Notes: generated from the letters alone by a model not told the origin. A stretch of DNA of 64,000 nucleotides from Lotus japonicus (GCF_012489685.1 NC_080041.1:23604780-23668779), one strand, 5' to 3'; positions 1 through 12,192 are shown, numbered from the stretch's first letter. A program made the numbers and translations.

Positions 1-1725
1 GCAAAAAAAAAACATGCACAGAATATCCAACAATACAATCAACAAATGTATGTCATATGATTTCCATTTACTTATTGTACCACCTTACATTTTGAAATAT
101 ATCCCATTTTTTTAAAACTCATATTAAAGATCGATCATTTAATAAGTTTTTCTGTTATGTAAGATGAAAACCTAGAAAATTTCTGAAAATAGAAATTAGG
201 TCATACTTAAGTTTCTAGCATCAACAATATCAACCTAATAACTAATTCAAAGAATTTCAAAATACTATTTATTGACGACGTGTTGTATTTCTATAAATCA
301 TTTCAACAGGTAAGCTTTCCAATTAACACAACAAAATTTGTTTAAACACATATCTCAAACCTTCCCATAATTATGTGGTTAAAACATTGCTACGGTAAGA
401 TTTCAAAATTTCCATTTTTTGATAAACCTAGTCATTGCATTAACAATGGTGTTACCCGAAGACAATGAAGAGAGAACTAGCTAGAAAAAATCAGTTTCAA
501 AAAAAATAAAAGCATGAAACAATAAGATAAGAAAATAATGGGAAAAAAGAAAAAAATGAGTCAAAACTGTGACATTTGGCTCGTTTTAGAACAAAGAGAT
601 AATCATCCCACTAGCATGTCATTTGCCCATGCAAAACGCAATTGAAGACAAAAGTGCAATAACCATCATACAAGAACGTGAGAAAAACAAAATTCTGGTA
701 TCATCCCTTCCAATTCATTTCGCAGCCCCTCATCACCAACAACGCCCTCACACCAATATAATAAAGTTTAAGTCTTTGAAAAAAAAACACCTTTTAAGGA
801 GAATCTAAGCCTCCAAAAATCCATAGGAACCCGGAAATATAAATATATAATATAATTATAATTTTATTAAAATTTAAAATTAATTTTTTACGGGCTTCAA
901 CCCCCTAGAAACAAAAAAAAAATGTAGAAAGTAAAACATAATTTTAAGATTATATATTTTTTAAAATAACAGTGTATATAAGTAAACTTCCTATATTCTG
1001 ATTCAAATGTTTTCAAAATTCTCTTTTAGAAAGAAAATAAAACATAATTTTTTGTCATTAGGCAAAGAAAATATTTGAAACAACCACATGTATATTCATT
1101 AATTATTTAACTAGTACTTCAATTATAGCAAAAAAAAACATGCCCATATATCCAACAATACAATCAACAAATGTATCATTTTGAAATATTTCCCCTTTTC
1201 CAAAACTCATATATTAAATATCATTTTATAGAAGTTAGGTCATGTTTAAGTTTCTAGCATCAACAATATCAACCTAATAACTAATTCAAAGACTTTCAAT
1301 ATACTATTTGTTTGACGACTTGTTTTAATTCTATTAATCATTCCAACATGTAAGTTTTACAATCAACACAACAAAATTTGTTCAAACCAGATTTCAAACC
1401 TTCCATAATTATGTGGTTAATACATTGCTACGGTAAGATTTTAAAATTCTCATTTTTTAATAAACGAAGTCATTGCATTAACAAGGGTGTTAACCCGAAG
1501 ATAATGAAGAGATAACTAGCTAGAAAAAAATCAGTTTCATAAGTAATAAAAGCATGAAACAATAAGATAAGAAAATAATGGGAAAAGGAAAGGTGTCAAA
1601 ACTGTGGCATTTGGCTCGTTCTAGAACAAAGAAATAATCAACCCACTAGCATGCTAATTATCCATAACAAACGCAATTGAAGACAACAGTGCAACAACCA
1701 TCAATGTCTTAAAGCCTCGAGAGAA
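1..1725. repeat. Two diverged direct copies of an unclassified AT-rich repeat
   Basis: Positions about 1-700 and 1128-1720 are two copies of the same sequence in the same orientation. Shared landmarks include a run of A followed by ACATGC, AATACAATCAACAAATGTAT (49 and 1160), CAACAATATCAACCTAATAA (221 and 1259) and a GGCTCGTT block (576 and 1613). The stretch between them (about 830-1127) is plain AT-rich sequence with no gene seen. No reading frame longer than about 60 codons survives and no family was recognised. It is probably an old transposon or satellite-like duplication. Confidence 0.7.
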
Positions 1726-2530
1726 TTGGTCTCATAACTACCCGTTATGAAGATACCTTCAAAAAATGGGTAACACAATAACATAATATCAGTCGTATGA
1801 GACTAAAAGAGTTAGGAATGATTTCTTTCAATTGTATAGTATATGAACCTCATAAAATTAAATATCCTTTCATAAGTTTTTCTGTAAGATGTAAACCTAG
1901 AAAATTTCTAAAAATAGAAATTAGGTCATATTTAAGTTTCTTTCTTCCTTTTTCCACATTTATTTCCTTCAACTTTAAAATAATAAATGAAATCAAAATA
2001 AGTGGCACTATAGTTTTCCGAAGAAGAAAACAAATAAGTGATACTTTTTGAATTAATAAAAATAAGATTAAAAACAGAAAATGGAAACAACTCAATAAAC
2101 TCTAGATAACACAGAACGCTAACGAGTGTCGCACTTGAAATAGATCAAAAGGATTAGCGTGTACTGAGTACCAATAAAGATCTAGGACATCTCATAGACG
2201 TAGATAGCTAATCCTTTTAGGCATCTAGGCCACAATTCAGTGCGTACATTTTGATTAAAAAAAATTATTGAGAATCTTATCAACTTAATGTAATCTTTGA
2301 GTCTTGAGAGAATTGGTCTCATGACTACCAACTATGAAGATACCTTAAAAAGCGTGTAATACTATAACAGAATATCAGTCGTATGAGACAAAAAAAAGTT
2401 GGGAATGAATTCTTTCAATTGTAGATAAACTTGAACACGTCAAGTTTGTTGAACAAAAATAAAAATCATGTCAAGTTTCATCATCAAACCAATAATTTTA
2501 GTTTAATAAACATGGGTATTTTAAAGAATA
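1707..2530. repeat. Dispersed repeat, copies at 1707, 2105-2530 and 4110-4513
   Basis: A block with GAGAGAATTGGTCTCAT, GAAGATACCTT and ATATCAGTCGTATGAGAC occurs at 1717-1803 and 2303-2390 and, degraded, at 4316-4400. Its upstream partner (AGATCAAAAGGAT, AAAGATCTAGGACAT) occurs at 2140-2195 and 4140-4195. Continuing sequence (GAACACGTCAA, CATGTCAAGTTTCATCATC) is shared by 2432-2495 and 4457-4508. The short overlapping reading frames at 1797-2095 are not coding-like. The copy at 2482-2500 reads straight through the point where the copy at 4513 is interrupted by a hAT element, so it serves as the empty site. Confidence 0.7.
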
Positions 2531-2844
2531 AATACCAGATTCAACACAATGCAAAGCCAAAAGGATATGAAACACACCATCCAAACTATTTAATTCAAAA
2601 AATACCTCTAACATAAGAAAAAATGTATTGTCCCAACCTTATCCCTTATTTCCCTTCCACTCTCACCTTCCTCATCCCTTCTTCCTCCTCTTTCTAAATC
2701 AAAACATCACACACTCCAGAGGTATTTTGAGCTCCAACTTGGTCTTAAAGGCAGTTGGTGAGATCATAAGGAGAATAGAAGCTCAAAAAAGGTATGATTT
2801 TGAATATTTTTCTGTTTTTCGTGATTTTCGACGTACTCGTTCGT

Positions 2845-3300
2845 ACTGCAATTTAAAATGCGGTAGTAGGGTTGTTTATAATGTTGTAATCTGGTCATCT
2901 GGTTTGATATATGATGTATGTAGCAATTTAAACTGCGGTAGTTGTAGCAATTTAAAGTGCGGTAGGTTTCAAGTTTCAAATTTGACGATGTCATAGCAGT
3001 TTAAACTGCAGTAGGTTCAAAAAGATGATTTTGAAAATTTTGGCAATTTAAACAGCGAAGATGTTAAGGACTCTTATACCTTAGTTGTAGCAATTTAAAG
3101 TGCGGTAGGTTTCAAGTTTCAAATTTGACAATATCATAGAAGTTTAAACCTAATTCCAATTTCCAAGCAAAATCACAGAAGATGAGAAGAAAACCTAATC
3201 AAAACGAAAACCTAATTCCAATTTCCAAGCAAAATCACATAAGGTGAGAAGAAAACCTAATCAGAAATAAAACCTAATTCCAATTTCCAAGCAAAGATCA
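2845..3300. repeat. Short-unit repeats: GCAATTTAAA..GCGGTAG motif and a 3x tandem repeat
   Basis: Between 2845 and 3120 the motif GCAATTTAAA followed by TGCGGTAG-like sequence recurs about six times with imperfect spacing, several copies followed by GTTTCAAGTTTCAAATTTGAC. From 3148 to about 3296 a unit of roughly 55-60 bp (CCTAATTCCAATTTCCAAGC ... AAGAAAAC) is repeated three times. The first motif resembles the subterminal binding repeats of CACTA elements, but no CACTA terminus was found here. 3300-4100 has no recognisable gene; reading frames at 3380-4028 have no family signature. Confidence 0.6.
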
Positions 3301-4109
3301 GAAAATTACCAGCAACAAGAACACAGAAGCGTGAGATGAAAGCAGAAGCGTGAGAGAGTTGTGAGATAGAACCCGTAAGATGAAGAATGAGAAGACAATC
3401 GAAAAACCAGATGATGAAGGTTCTTACCAAAGGAGCAGAGAGAACGACACGACGGACAAGGAAACTGAGTGCTCTAAGACATTTGGTCGGTGGATGTATG
3501 GTTTTATAGGCCTGGTTGGAGAAGCCAAATCGACGGTAACAGCGTGCGAAGGCATGTTTGTATGGAGCTCCTCATCTCTTTTTTTTAGCATCTGGGCAAG
3601 AGACTGGTACACACCTTTTTATTACTCCAAACTACTACTTATGCATTCTCACACGTGTAAGTTGAGATTTTTTTTATTGAATAATTCAAACATACATACA
3701 TTTAATTCTTTTTTTATATGCTTTTAAAAAAATCTTTTTCTTTTTTATGTCATATATTTTAAATATTACTCGTACCTGGTTTACCCGCGTCTCAATTCCA
3801 GCATTCGGTCGGGTCGGGTTGCGTTTCAAGTGGAGGCGAAATGAAGCTGCGGTAAACAACGAACACTGCCGGTTGGAGACCGTGAAGGAAATGGCTTTCT
3901 GCACCCGATCCAAACTGACGCGGAGGTGGGCCTTGAATGCGTTACAGCAGCACCGGCCCAGCCTTCAATCTCGAATATCCGCTAACTTGTCATTCGTTAA
4001 TTTTGGTGGTGTAGAATTTGACTCATAGAGTCACACAAATTATGGGGAAGATGAATTATCATCTCAATTATTATAATGAGCTACATGAAATGATAAAATA
4101 AAATTTTTT

Positions 4110-4513
4110 AAATACTTTAAGGAGTGTCACTCTTACTATAGATCAAAAGGATAAGCGAGTACTAACAAAGGAGTACCAACAAAGATCTAGGACATGTCGT
4201 AGAGATAGTTTAGTTTCTTAAGCATCTAGTCCAAAATTTGATACCTAAACAGTGGGTGCATTTTGATAAAAAGCTTATTGAGAGAATCTTATCAAGTTAA
4301 TGTAATCTTCAAAACTTGAGAGAATTAGCCTTATGACTACCAGCTGTGAAGATACCTTGAAAAAATAGATAACATAATAACAGAATATCAGTCGTCTCAG
4401 CGCAGGTATGGTACCAAAAAAGTTGGGAATAAATTCTTTCAATTGTAAATAAACTTGAACACGTCAATTTTGTTGAACAAAAAAAAAATCATGTCAAGTT
4501 TCATCATCTAACC
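4110..4513. repeat. Third copy of the dispersed repeat, interrupted by a hAT element
   Basis: This is the counterpart of 2105-2495. It carries AGATCAAAAGGAT, AAAGATCTAGGACAT and the CATGTCAAGTTTCATCATC block, then stops at the ATCTAACC target site (4506-4513). The matching sequence resumes at 5820 with ATCTAACCAATAATTTTAG. Confidence 0.7.
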
Positions 4514-4602
4514 TAGGGGTGCACATGTGTCGAGTCAACCCAATGAAACCATCCAACCCAATCCGACCCAATGATAAAAATGCGGGTTGGATTGGACAAA
4601 CA

Positions 4603-5245
4603 TGTAACATCCCGATCTGAAGACTGGTCTCACGGTAACAACACGAGTCTTTTCAGCGCGCTTTGTCCTCACTTGCACACTTCCCGAGAAAACTTCCCAG
4701 GAAGCGCGCGAGTGAGGACAAAGCGCGCTGAAAAGACTCGTGTTGTTACCGTGAGGCCAGTCGTCAAGTCAGGATGTTACAATTGGTATCAGAGCCGACC
4801 TCTCCCAGTACGGTGTGGTTCGGGGACGAACCAAGCGGAAGTTGGTGGGCCTGTGGCACCCGGGGCCGACGAGGGCGGGGAGTGATCGCCGGTGTAGTGA
4901 GGCACGGATAAGGAGCGGCTCCTGGCAGACTTCTAGGCGGAGGGGCACATGAATGAACCGATCTCACACCCGAACAAGAGGTATTCCGAGACTGTATAGG
5001 GATGGACTATACAGTTGAGGAGGGCATAAATGATTTGATTGTTACTACTCATAACAATAAGATGTATCTTCTTTTCGGGAGCCAAACTCATAAAAACTCC
5101 ATAGTTAAGTGTGCTTGACTTGGAGTAATATTGGGATGGGTGACCTCCTGGGAAGTTTTCCCGGGAAGTGCGCGAGTGAGGACCAAGCGCATTGAAAAGA
5201 CTCGTATTATTACTGTGAGGCCAGTCATCAAGTCGAGATGTTACA
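4603..5245 (+). mobile_element. Cassandra-type TRIM retrotransposon with a rearranged hairpin 5' LTR
   Basis: The element is flanked by the 5-bp duplication AAACA (4598-4602 and 5246-5250). The 5' LTR is 4603-4781, a Met-tRNA primer site (TTGGTATCAGAGCC) follows at 4783, and the 3' LTR runs from about 4852 (TGTGGCACCCGG) to 5245 (GATGTTACA). The 3' LTR carries a 5S-rRNA-like block, diagnostic of Cassandra. There is no coding capacity, as expected for a TRIM. Oddity: the 5' LTR is only 179 bp and is an inverted repeat. Its first ~75 bp are the reverse complement of its own last ~75 bp, replacing the normal 5' part and the 5S block. Identification is from structure and remembered family features. 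Confidence 0.85.
5076..5160 (+). other. 5S rRNA-derived block within Cassandra LTR
   Basis: AACTCCATAGTTAAGTGTGC (about 5094-5113) and GGATGGGTGACCTCCTGGGA (about 5134-5153) match the box A and box C regions of plant 5S rRNA genes, the internal RNA polymerase III promoter. The spacing is 5S-like, but the outer parts of a real 5S gene are missing. This is the conserved 5S segment that Cassandra elements carry in their LTRs, not a functional 5S gene. Confidence 0.85.
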
Positions 5246-5984
5246 AAACAAGTCCATCGGATGGATTTTATTACGATCCAATCATCTTTGGATCGGATAT
5301 CGGATTCCATAATAATCCATCCAACCCAACCCGAAATTCAATCATATAATAATAATTTATTATTCAATATATATTTTTAATAATTTTAAATTTTTACCTA
5401 ACCTACTAGTAGAGTATGTGATTTACGAAGACTTAGAGTCTTATTACTACAGTGAATTTTAGGAGACTTGGAGACTAATTTATTTGTAATTACTTGTCAT
5501 ATTTAAAGACTTGGAATACTTGTTTAATTATGTGTTGTTGTATAGATGTGTGTAGACGGTAGTTATGAACTTATGATGTAATTGCATGTTAGAGACTTGG
5601 AGTACTTGTTTTTTAATATTTTCTAATATTTCATATTTAGTATTATTTTAATATAGCGATCCAACCAATCCATCTAAACCAACTCGAAGATTATCGGATT
5701 TGGTTGGTTCGGATTCATAGGGGAAAATTCACAAAACCCAACTCAACCCAAACAATTTTGATCGGTTCGGATACAAATTGGCCTAAAAATCCATCTAACC
5801 CAACTCATGTGCAGCCCTAATCTAACCAATAATTTTAGTTTATATTTTAATTATTTAAATACATAAAATTCAATGGTTAGATGCTGAAATTTTATAGTCC
5901 TTTTTCTAATTCTCCAAAAAAAAAAGTCTCAAGCAAAACCTCAAATTACTCAAAGACACGATAATCACATGCTCAACTATTCTT

Positions 5985-7243
5985 GGCTTAAATATCCTTT
6001 TTGTCCCTGAAATTGTAAAGGGAATCAAACCTAGTCCTTATAAAATATTTGCATCAAATTGAGTCCCTAAATTATTTTTTTTAATCTAATTGGGTCCAAA
6101 GTGTGTCTATGTCTGATGTGGCTTGTTTTTAATCTCACTCAGCTTTTTCATGTGGTTTTTTCATTTTTGTTTAACAAAATTAATTTCAATTCTTTTTTTT
6201 AATTCCAACTCATAACATTAAAAAAACATAATCTTGCAACAACAAAAAAAAAAACCTAATCTAATCTAAAAGACCTAACCTAATCTGAAAAAAACCCTCA
6301 CCACTTAAACATACTCATTCATCTTCAAATCCAAAAATTTTAAAACCCAGAAATTTATCCTCCTCTTCATCCTCATTCATCTTCAAAAATCACTAACTAA
6401 CCAAAACATCAAACTAAATTAAAATTCCTAAATAACCCCAAACCCCTTAAATTAAAACCCCTCAATAGCCTTCCTCTTTCCCCTGCCGCAAAATCCTACC
6501 CACTGATTCTCTTCTAAAACCAGCAACGCCACCCTTGCCTCACCCACACACCGATATATGAAATCCAGACAATAGCATGGTGGTATGGTTTTTTGTTTGG
6601 ATAAGCCATGACAATATATGATAAAACGACACAAGTTATGCCAAATAAAGTTTACAAGCAGGAATCAAAATCAAAGACAATAGTAAAAGCACAGTGGCAA
6701 GAAAGAAAAAAAAAACCCACACGAGGAAAGCAATGAGCAATATAGCCCAGGCACACAATCATTTCTACCCCTTGTTGGACAGAGACAGATACAAGCAAGG
6801 CCTCAAGTAACATCACCGCCTCCCCTACCATACCACCCACCGCTGCTACAAGCCACGCCCCCCATAATACCAGCAACCTCACAAATAGCAACCACACAAC
6901 GCTGAACCACCCACCACGAGAAGCTCCCCCTGTCAACCCATCGATTGCAGAAAGAGAAGATGAGAAGGAGGCTGTGTGGGATGAATAGAGATGAGAAATT
7001 AAGTTTTTAATTCGAATTTAATTTTAATTTGTTAAAATCATTTACCCATCTGCATTAAAAATAAAATATAAATCCATGTGGAAATACTAATTGGGTAAAA
7101 TTTGTTCCACATCATGCTGAAACACACTTTGAACCCAATTAGATTTAAAAAACAATTTTAGGGACCCAATTTGATGCGAAAATTTTACAAGGATCAAGTT
7201 TGATTCCCTTTACAATTTCAGGAACCAATAGAGTATTTAAGCC
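5985..7243. mobile_element. Non-autonomous MULE with ~120-bp terminal inverted repeats
   Basis: The left end GGCTTAAATATCC (5985) and right end ending TATTTAAGCC (7243) are inverted copies extending over roughly 120 bp, including an AATTGGGTCCAAAGTGTGT-type stretch. A perfect 9-bp duplication ACTATTCTT (5976-5984 and 7244-7252) marks it as Mutator-like. The interior has no transposase. Its minus-strand, more GC-rich middle (about 6450-6960) has two short open frames that may be captured host DNA, but neither matches a family I know. It lies just downstream of the COX6B 3' end. Confidence 0.9.
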
Positions 7244-7640
7244 ACTATTCTTTCCCAATTTAACAATATTTCAACTGATAGTCACCTGCTGATTAGTAGT
7301 CATTGGTTAACTTAAGTACGGCTAAAACTTGGTTAAACCTTCAACTGCTGTTGAAACATAATTTAACCCTCTTGATCTTTTACTTCATGGTACTTTCATT
7401 ATTTTGGTGGCATAGAACAGAAATTAACAATCCCTCAAAAAGAGTACAGAATCCAGTAAATAGCAACGCATATCTCAGGATTATCACCAGAAGCATTTCC
7501 TGGAATTTGTACAACTCAAGTTTAGTTTAAATAGATAACCAAAACTTCTTATTAGCCCGAAACGTAACATGGAACATTCTTCCAAATGTTCGAGAGTTTA
7601 TCTCTAGCAATTTTAAAATGTAATACTGCAAATGTAACAC

Positions 7641-10600
7641 CTACAGCGGGCCTGGGAATGTCCCATTCTCCCTTTGTTCATTCCATCTGTCAACCTGATT
7701 GCATAGATAAATCAGTGAAAACTGACTGTTAGCATAAGAACAAATACCAAAATTGGTAGGAGCAGAGAAAATAAATTATTTGCTGTGAGATTAACTAATC
7801 AGCCATTGAGAAGGAAAAAAACAGATATTTGAATTTGATCTAATGCAACTGCTAATAGAAAAGTAAACGTAAGGCATCAATTAGAAATAATAAGAGAATC
7901 ACTGTAAATACTAAATATTACACACACAATGATGTTAAACTTTAAAGCCACATCTAATGGGTACCCGTAAAAATTACCCACAATGGGTAGGTCGGGATTT
8001 ACCACTAACTATGTCTGTTCAATTCCAGGTATACTTAATAAATCTTATAATTAGGATTTGAAATGTTTTTGAAATATGTTATATATTCAATTTGTAAATT
8101 TAAACATTCTTTCACTTGATGTATATGTTGCAAATTTAATCAATACTCTTTTTAGGTTCACCAACACAAGAGACCATATTCAGTTTAACAAAAATACAAA
8201 TAATATAGGTACCCTATGGCTATGAGTAAGGGTACAAAACAACAAACACTAAAATTACCACCCGTGCGGGTATAGGTTCATGTAGTTTCTCAAAATTACA
8301 AGTAAGGAAATAGGTACTATAGTACCGTACCCACTGCTATTGCTAAATGCAACTCACATTTTGGTCAATTTATAAATGCCAAACTTAAGGTCGACCCTCA
8401 CACAAACAGAATAATGAAATTCAATTTAAGCAATATACACACCAGCTTTGACCACTAAACACTGCTTGCATCGATTATATCAGACATATAATCTTGTCCA
8501 ATGAAGTGTTTAAAACTTAAAACCTAAAAAAAACACATTCACAAGTCATTGTTTTGACGTGTGGATTTGGTCCACCCAAAAATATTCTAATTCCAAGAAG
8601 ATCAAGAGCTTCATATGGAAATGTTTTCTGAGGTAAGAGAAGCAAGATTTATCTGAGAATGAATATTCAACATGTAAAGGAATAAAACCAAATCCAAGTT
8701 GTTAAGCTACAGGAGTTGAAGTATGAAGGCATCATTTATTTGAGCAAAATTGTTCAACATCTTAAAGACTTAAAGAATAAACTGAATCCAAGTGGTAAAG
8801 CCACGAGTTGAAGGATAAAGGTATGCTAACAAGTTAATGATGATAAAGAGATAAGACTAGTAGCTAACAGAAATTAACATAAAAGGTTAAATTATCAAGG
8901 TCTAAAGAATCATACATCTATCCATATATAAACATTCATTTCTCCCCAATTTGAATTGGATTCCTCTAAAGTGAATATCTCAACAACAACCAAGCCATTT
9001 CCCCACTAGGCGAGATCGGAAACATGAACCAGGCAATGCCATAAAGATCCATTGTTTATTAAAGTATCTCAACAGTTAATGAGAAAAACAAGGGAGTTTA
9101 TTTTAACAAATCCACGATTTGTTATGAATGTGTATGCAATATTGACTATCAATTTCCTACCACTGATTGTGATACCTTACTTTCTCCTCTAATAAAGTGA
9201 GTTCCTACTTTGAAGGAGCTAAATCTACACAACTAAATACCCACCCGTCCATATATATCCCAGAAGAAGAATCCATAAAGCAGCCTTACACATTTAATAA
9301 CTACGGTTGTTATTTTATTGTCATTTTTCACAGGTAATAATTTTATGATTTAACATAAAGTCAGATATCATAACAAGTGGATTTAAAAGAATAGAAATGC
9401 TGTGGGTCTGATAGGTTTCAGAAAATGTTTTCTGCTTTTAACACTTTCACTTTTAACTATAAAATTGCCACCTAGTTTTCACTTTTTTGTGGTTTAACAT
9501 ATATGTAAACAATTTTGATAGAAACCAGAAAATTAGCAAGAGTTTATTGATAGAACCCTAATTCCCAATTGGAAACTAGGGAGAGATACAATAGAAAGGG
9601 ATACCAAACACCCTTTCCAAGCCTAAAGAGAGAACCACTTCTCTCTCTAACCCAATTCCTAACTGAATACAAAGATACCCCTAACTCTCTAATGTCTGTT
9701 ATTTATAGGCTACATGCCTCAACAACATTCTAACTAACTCACTAAGTATAACTAACTAACTAACTAACCCCTAACCTTGAGTTCCTATCAAATTTCCTAG
9801 AGAGTAGAGGCAAATCTTTAAAAACAAGAAATAAAGTGAACATTTTAATAATTAAAAGTAAAAACAAGAAATGAAAACAATTTTTTTAAGCCAGACAAAT
9901 AGACCCTAAGTTGTACAATGCAAGATGCCAATTCCTAGCATGATTTTGTGTTACAACCAAAAAAGTAAATTATCCCACTCTATTACCAATATTCCATGCC
10001 AAGTCCAGATAGACAAAAAACAGATGGAAAATTGAGACTAGGACTAAGAGATGTCAGTAAATAAATCTTATTAGACAAGCAGATCCTAGTTCCTAGCAGA
10101 TAATCAATGATACTCATAATCATCATTGTAAATACATACCCATTCACCAGGGCAAAGAGCACGATAATATTTCGCAAACTTGTCACATTCAGGTGCACCA
10201 TCTCCTTTTGCAGCTACACATCTGCACAAGAATTTCAAAGGTTAAAATCGAAGAGTGATGCAATTCTTACCTGCGTGAGAACAACAAAAGATCACTAGAA
10301 ATAAAACTAATAGAGTATGACTCACCGATGATATTCAATGTATCGGGTAAAGCAATGTCTTGTTTGATTTGTAGTTGGAAAACGGAAATCTACTGGAGCA
10401 GTCTCAAGCTGGGAAATAATATCAGAAATATAAATATATGGAAGGACGAATTATCAAACTGGCTTATGAAGTACTCAAGAACAAATTCTAGACGGATGAT
10501 TCAGTAATCAGTAATATAAATATCACCTTAATTTCTGGGGTCTCTTCAGCTGCTTCTTGATCACCAGAGTTTTCTTCTTCAACACTCTCACTAGTTTGCA

Positions 10601-11967
10601 CTTCAGTGCTTTCTTCAGCAGAAGGGGGGACTTCACTGCTTTCCTCGACAACTGCAGGTGCAACAGGTGTTGTTTCTTCCACAGTTTTCTCAACCACAGT
10701 TTCCTCAGGAGCAACCTCTTTAGGGGTTTCAACTTCTTTAACTTCAACAGGTTTCTCAACTACAACTTTTTCCTCCTGCTTGTCCTTCACATAATATTGC
10801 TGCAGGTCAAAAGATACATTAGGCACTACCTTCATCTCACATTCTACATAACAATCGAAATCCGGTCACTCAAGTGTTAAAGAACAAAAATTCGAGGTAA
10901 AAAAGTTATACATTGAGCCGAGGAAATTGAGGGAAAAGGTCATCAGTCATCGCTGGTAACTGGAAATATAGAAGCTAACAACACATAACAATTCTACCTA
11001 TCACAGATTCCAGTTCCATGACATGTGTTTCATTTAAATGATTTATCATCCTCAGTGAGTAAAGTAAGCAACTTGGGTATATAGTTCTATACTATCGAAT
11101 TAAGCATGACACAAGTAAAAATCTAACCCTTTGGTCATTCTAAAAAAATCTAATGGTACGTTGGGTTTGGAGTTCAGAAGCTCCTAACCCCTCCCCCGAA
11201 TAGCTCCCAAACGTGATTGTCGCATGTTCGGGGCAGGGTTGTTAATGGTGGATAGCGTAGTGTAGCGGCAAGCCCAAAAAACGCTATTTCAAGCACTATT
11301 GAGGCCCTATAGCGGTGAATAGTGGAGTAGCGGTGAACCCCTAGGGCGCTACGCTATAGGCTATTGTGCCGCTATAGCACGCTATAGGCTATTGTGCCGC
11401 TATAGCACGCTATTAACAAGCCTGCTCGGGGTACTGTAAACCAAATTTTACTTGCTTCCAAACCCACTTAAACTAAACCAATGTAATTTTGCATTGGTTT
11501 AGACAAAAGTTTCCAAACATCAATTGCGCAAAAATTTCCAAAAAATCAATTTTGTAAACACACTACCAAACAAGTACAGTGGAACGAGAGATTAGTACTC
11601 ATCACTAGAATCACCTAATTTGAGCAATATAGAGACTTGATTTGCACCCACGATACAGATCTGACATAGAATTCTTAGGCAGATGTAACAGACTACAAAA
11701 TGTCATGTGTTATGCTTAAAAAATAAAAGCTAATTAATCAAGACCTAGCTGAGAGTACTCTAGATTGGGGGTTAGCTAAATCAAGCTTCAATTTACATTT
11801 TCTGATTCATAAAATGAAAAGAACTGGAACGAACACGAAGATCCATGGCGATTTGGAAGCAAAATTGAGAAGAAAAATGAATAAAAATCGAAAGCATAGA
11901 TTGAAGAGAGGTGAAGGAATAGAACCTCAGCGAGAGTAGGAGAGTTTTCGACAGCAGGTTCCGCCAT
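7641..11967 (-). CDS. COX6B: Cytochrome c oxidase subunit 6b (COX6B-1 type, long plant form)
   Basis: A nuclear-encoded subunit of mitochondrial respiratory complex IV, on the intermembrane-space side, helping hold the dimer together. Five coding exons on the minus strand: 11926-11967, 10527-10799, 10326-10408, 10140-10221 and 7641-7694. All introns are GT-AG and phases add up to 177 aa plus TAG. Residues 1-105 form the acidic Glu/Val/Pro-rich extension typical of the long plant form. The core starts near LETAPVDFRFPTTNQTRHC. The twin-cysteine pattern is complete: C124-X9-C134 and C145-X10-C156. It ends RENGTFPGPL. The start is the ATG at 11967, giving MAEPAVENS. Intron 4 (7695-10139) holds a solo LTR and intron 1 (10800-11925) a MITE. 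Family and exon assignment are confident; the extension is fast-evolving, so the exon 1-2 junction is slightly less sure. Confidence 0.93.
9516..9790 (-). mobile_element. Solo LTR in COX6B intron 4
   Basis: A 275-bp unit begins TGATAG and ends CTATCA and is flanked on both sides by AATTT (9511-9515 and 9791-9795), an exact 5-bp duplication. Read on the minus strand it looks like an LTR: a TATA-like CCTATAAATAAC, then an AGAGAGAAGTGG stretch and a poly-A-signal-like AATAAA near the end. There is no internal retrotransposon sequence, so it is a solo LTR left after recombination. It sits in the same orientation as COX6B and could affect that transcript. Confidence 0.88.
11234..11424. mobile_element. 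Small hAT-like MITE in COX6B intron 1
   Basis: Inverted ends CAGGGTTGTTAAT (11234) and ATTAACAAGCCTG (to 11424) enclose about 190 bp of GC-richer sequence with repeated GCTATAGC-type motifs. The flanks share TCGGGG on each side, an imperfect duplication. The internal stretch CGCTATAGGCTATTGTGCCG is repeated in tandem near 11350-11410. A weaker outer similarity (GGGTTTGGA near 11164 and CCAAAC near 11568) may mark an older surrounding element. Confidence 0.6.
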
Positions 11968-12192
11968 TGATGGAAGGAAGAGGCGGCTACAACACGAGTG
12001 GGAGATTTGGTTGGTGTGGTGCTGTAGGTCAAAACGCGAACTCTGGAATGCGAGGCTAACGAAGGTGCTTGCGTTGGTGTGGTGACCAATGTTAAGCTAA
12101 GCTACATTCGGGTCAAGTTTTTTTTTTTAATTATTATATATTGTAAGAATTTTATGTGGTTTTTTTTTAAATCTATGAGTAATATTGGCAAG

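Larger units (their letters stand above)
4514..5819. mobile_element. hAT-like non-autonomous element with 8-bp TSD, hosting Cassandra
   Basis: The ends are short inverted repeats, TAGGGGTGCACATG at 4514 and CATGTGCAGCCCTA at 5806-5819. They are flanked by an exact 8-bp duplication ATCTAACC (4506-4513 and 5820-5827), the size expected for hAT transposons. Internal sequence is rich in CCCAACCCAA-type tracts on both sides of the nested Cassandra insertion (4603-5245). No transposase frame is present, so it is non-autonomous. The related repeat copy near 2482-2500 lacks the element and acts as an unoccupied site. Confidence 0.85.

Noticed and set aside
4571..4967. Overlapping frames on both strands
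   Set aside because: They span Cassandra LTR and primer-site sequence, which is non-coding.
5076..5160. 5S rRNA gene
   Set aside because: Only the internal control region is 5S-like, it sits in a Cassandra LTR, and the ends of a real 5S gene are missing.
10557..10880. 107-codon plus-strand frame
   Set aside because: Antisense shadow of the Glu/Val-rich COX6B exon 2.
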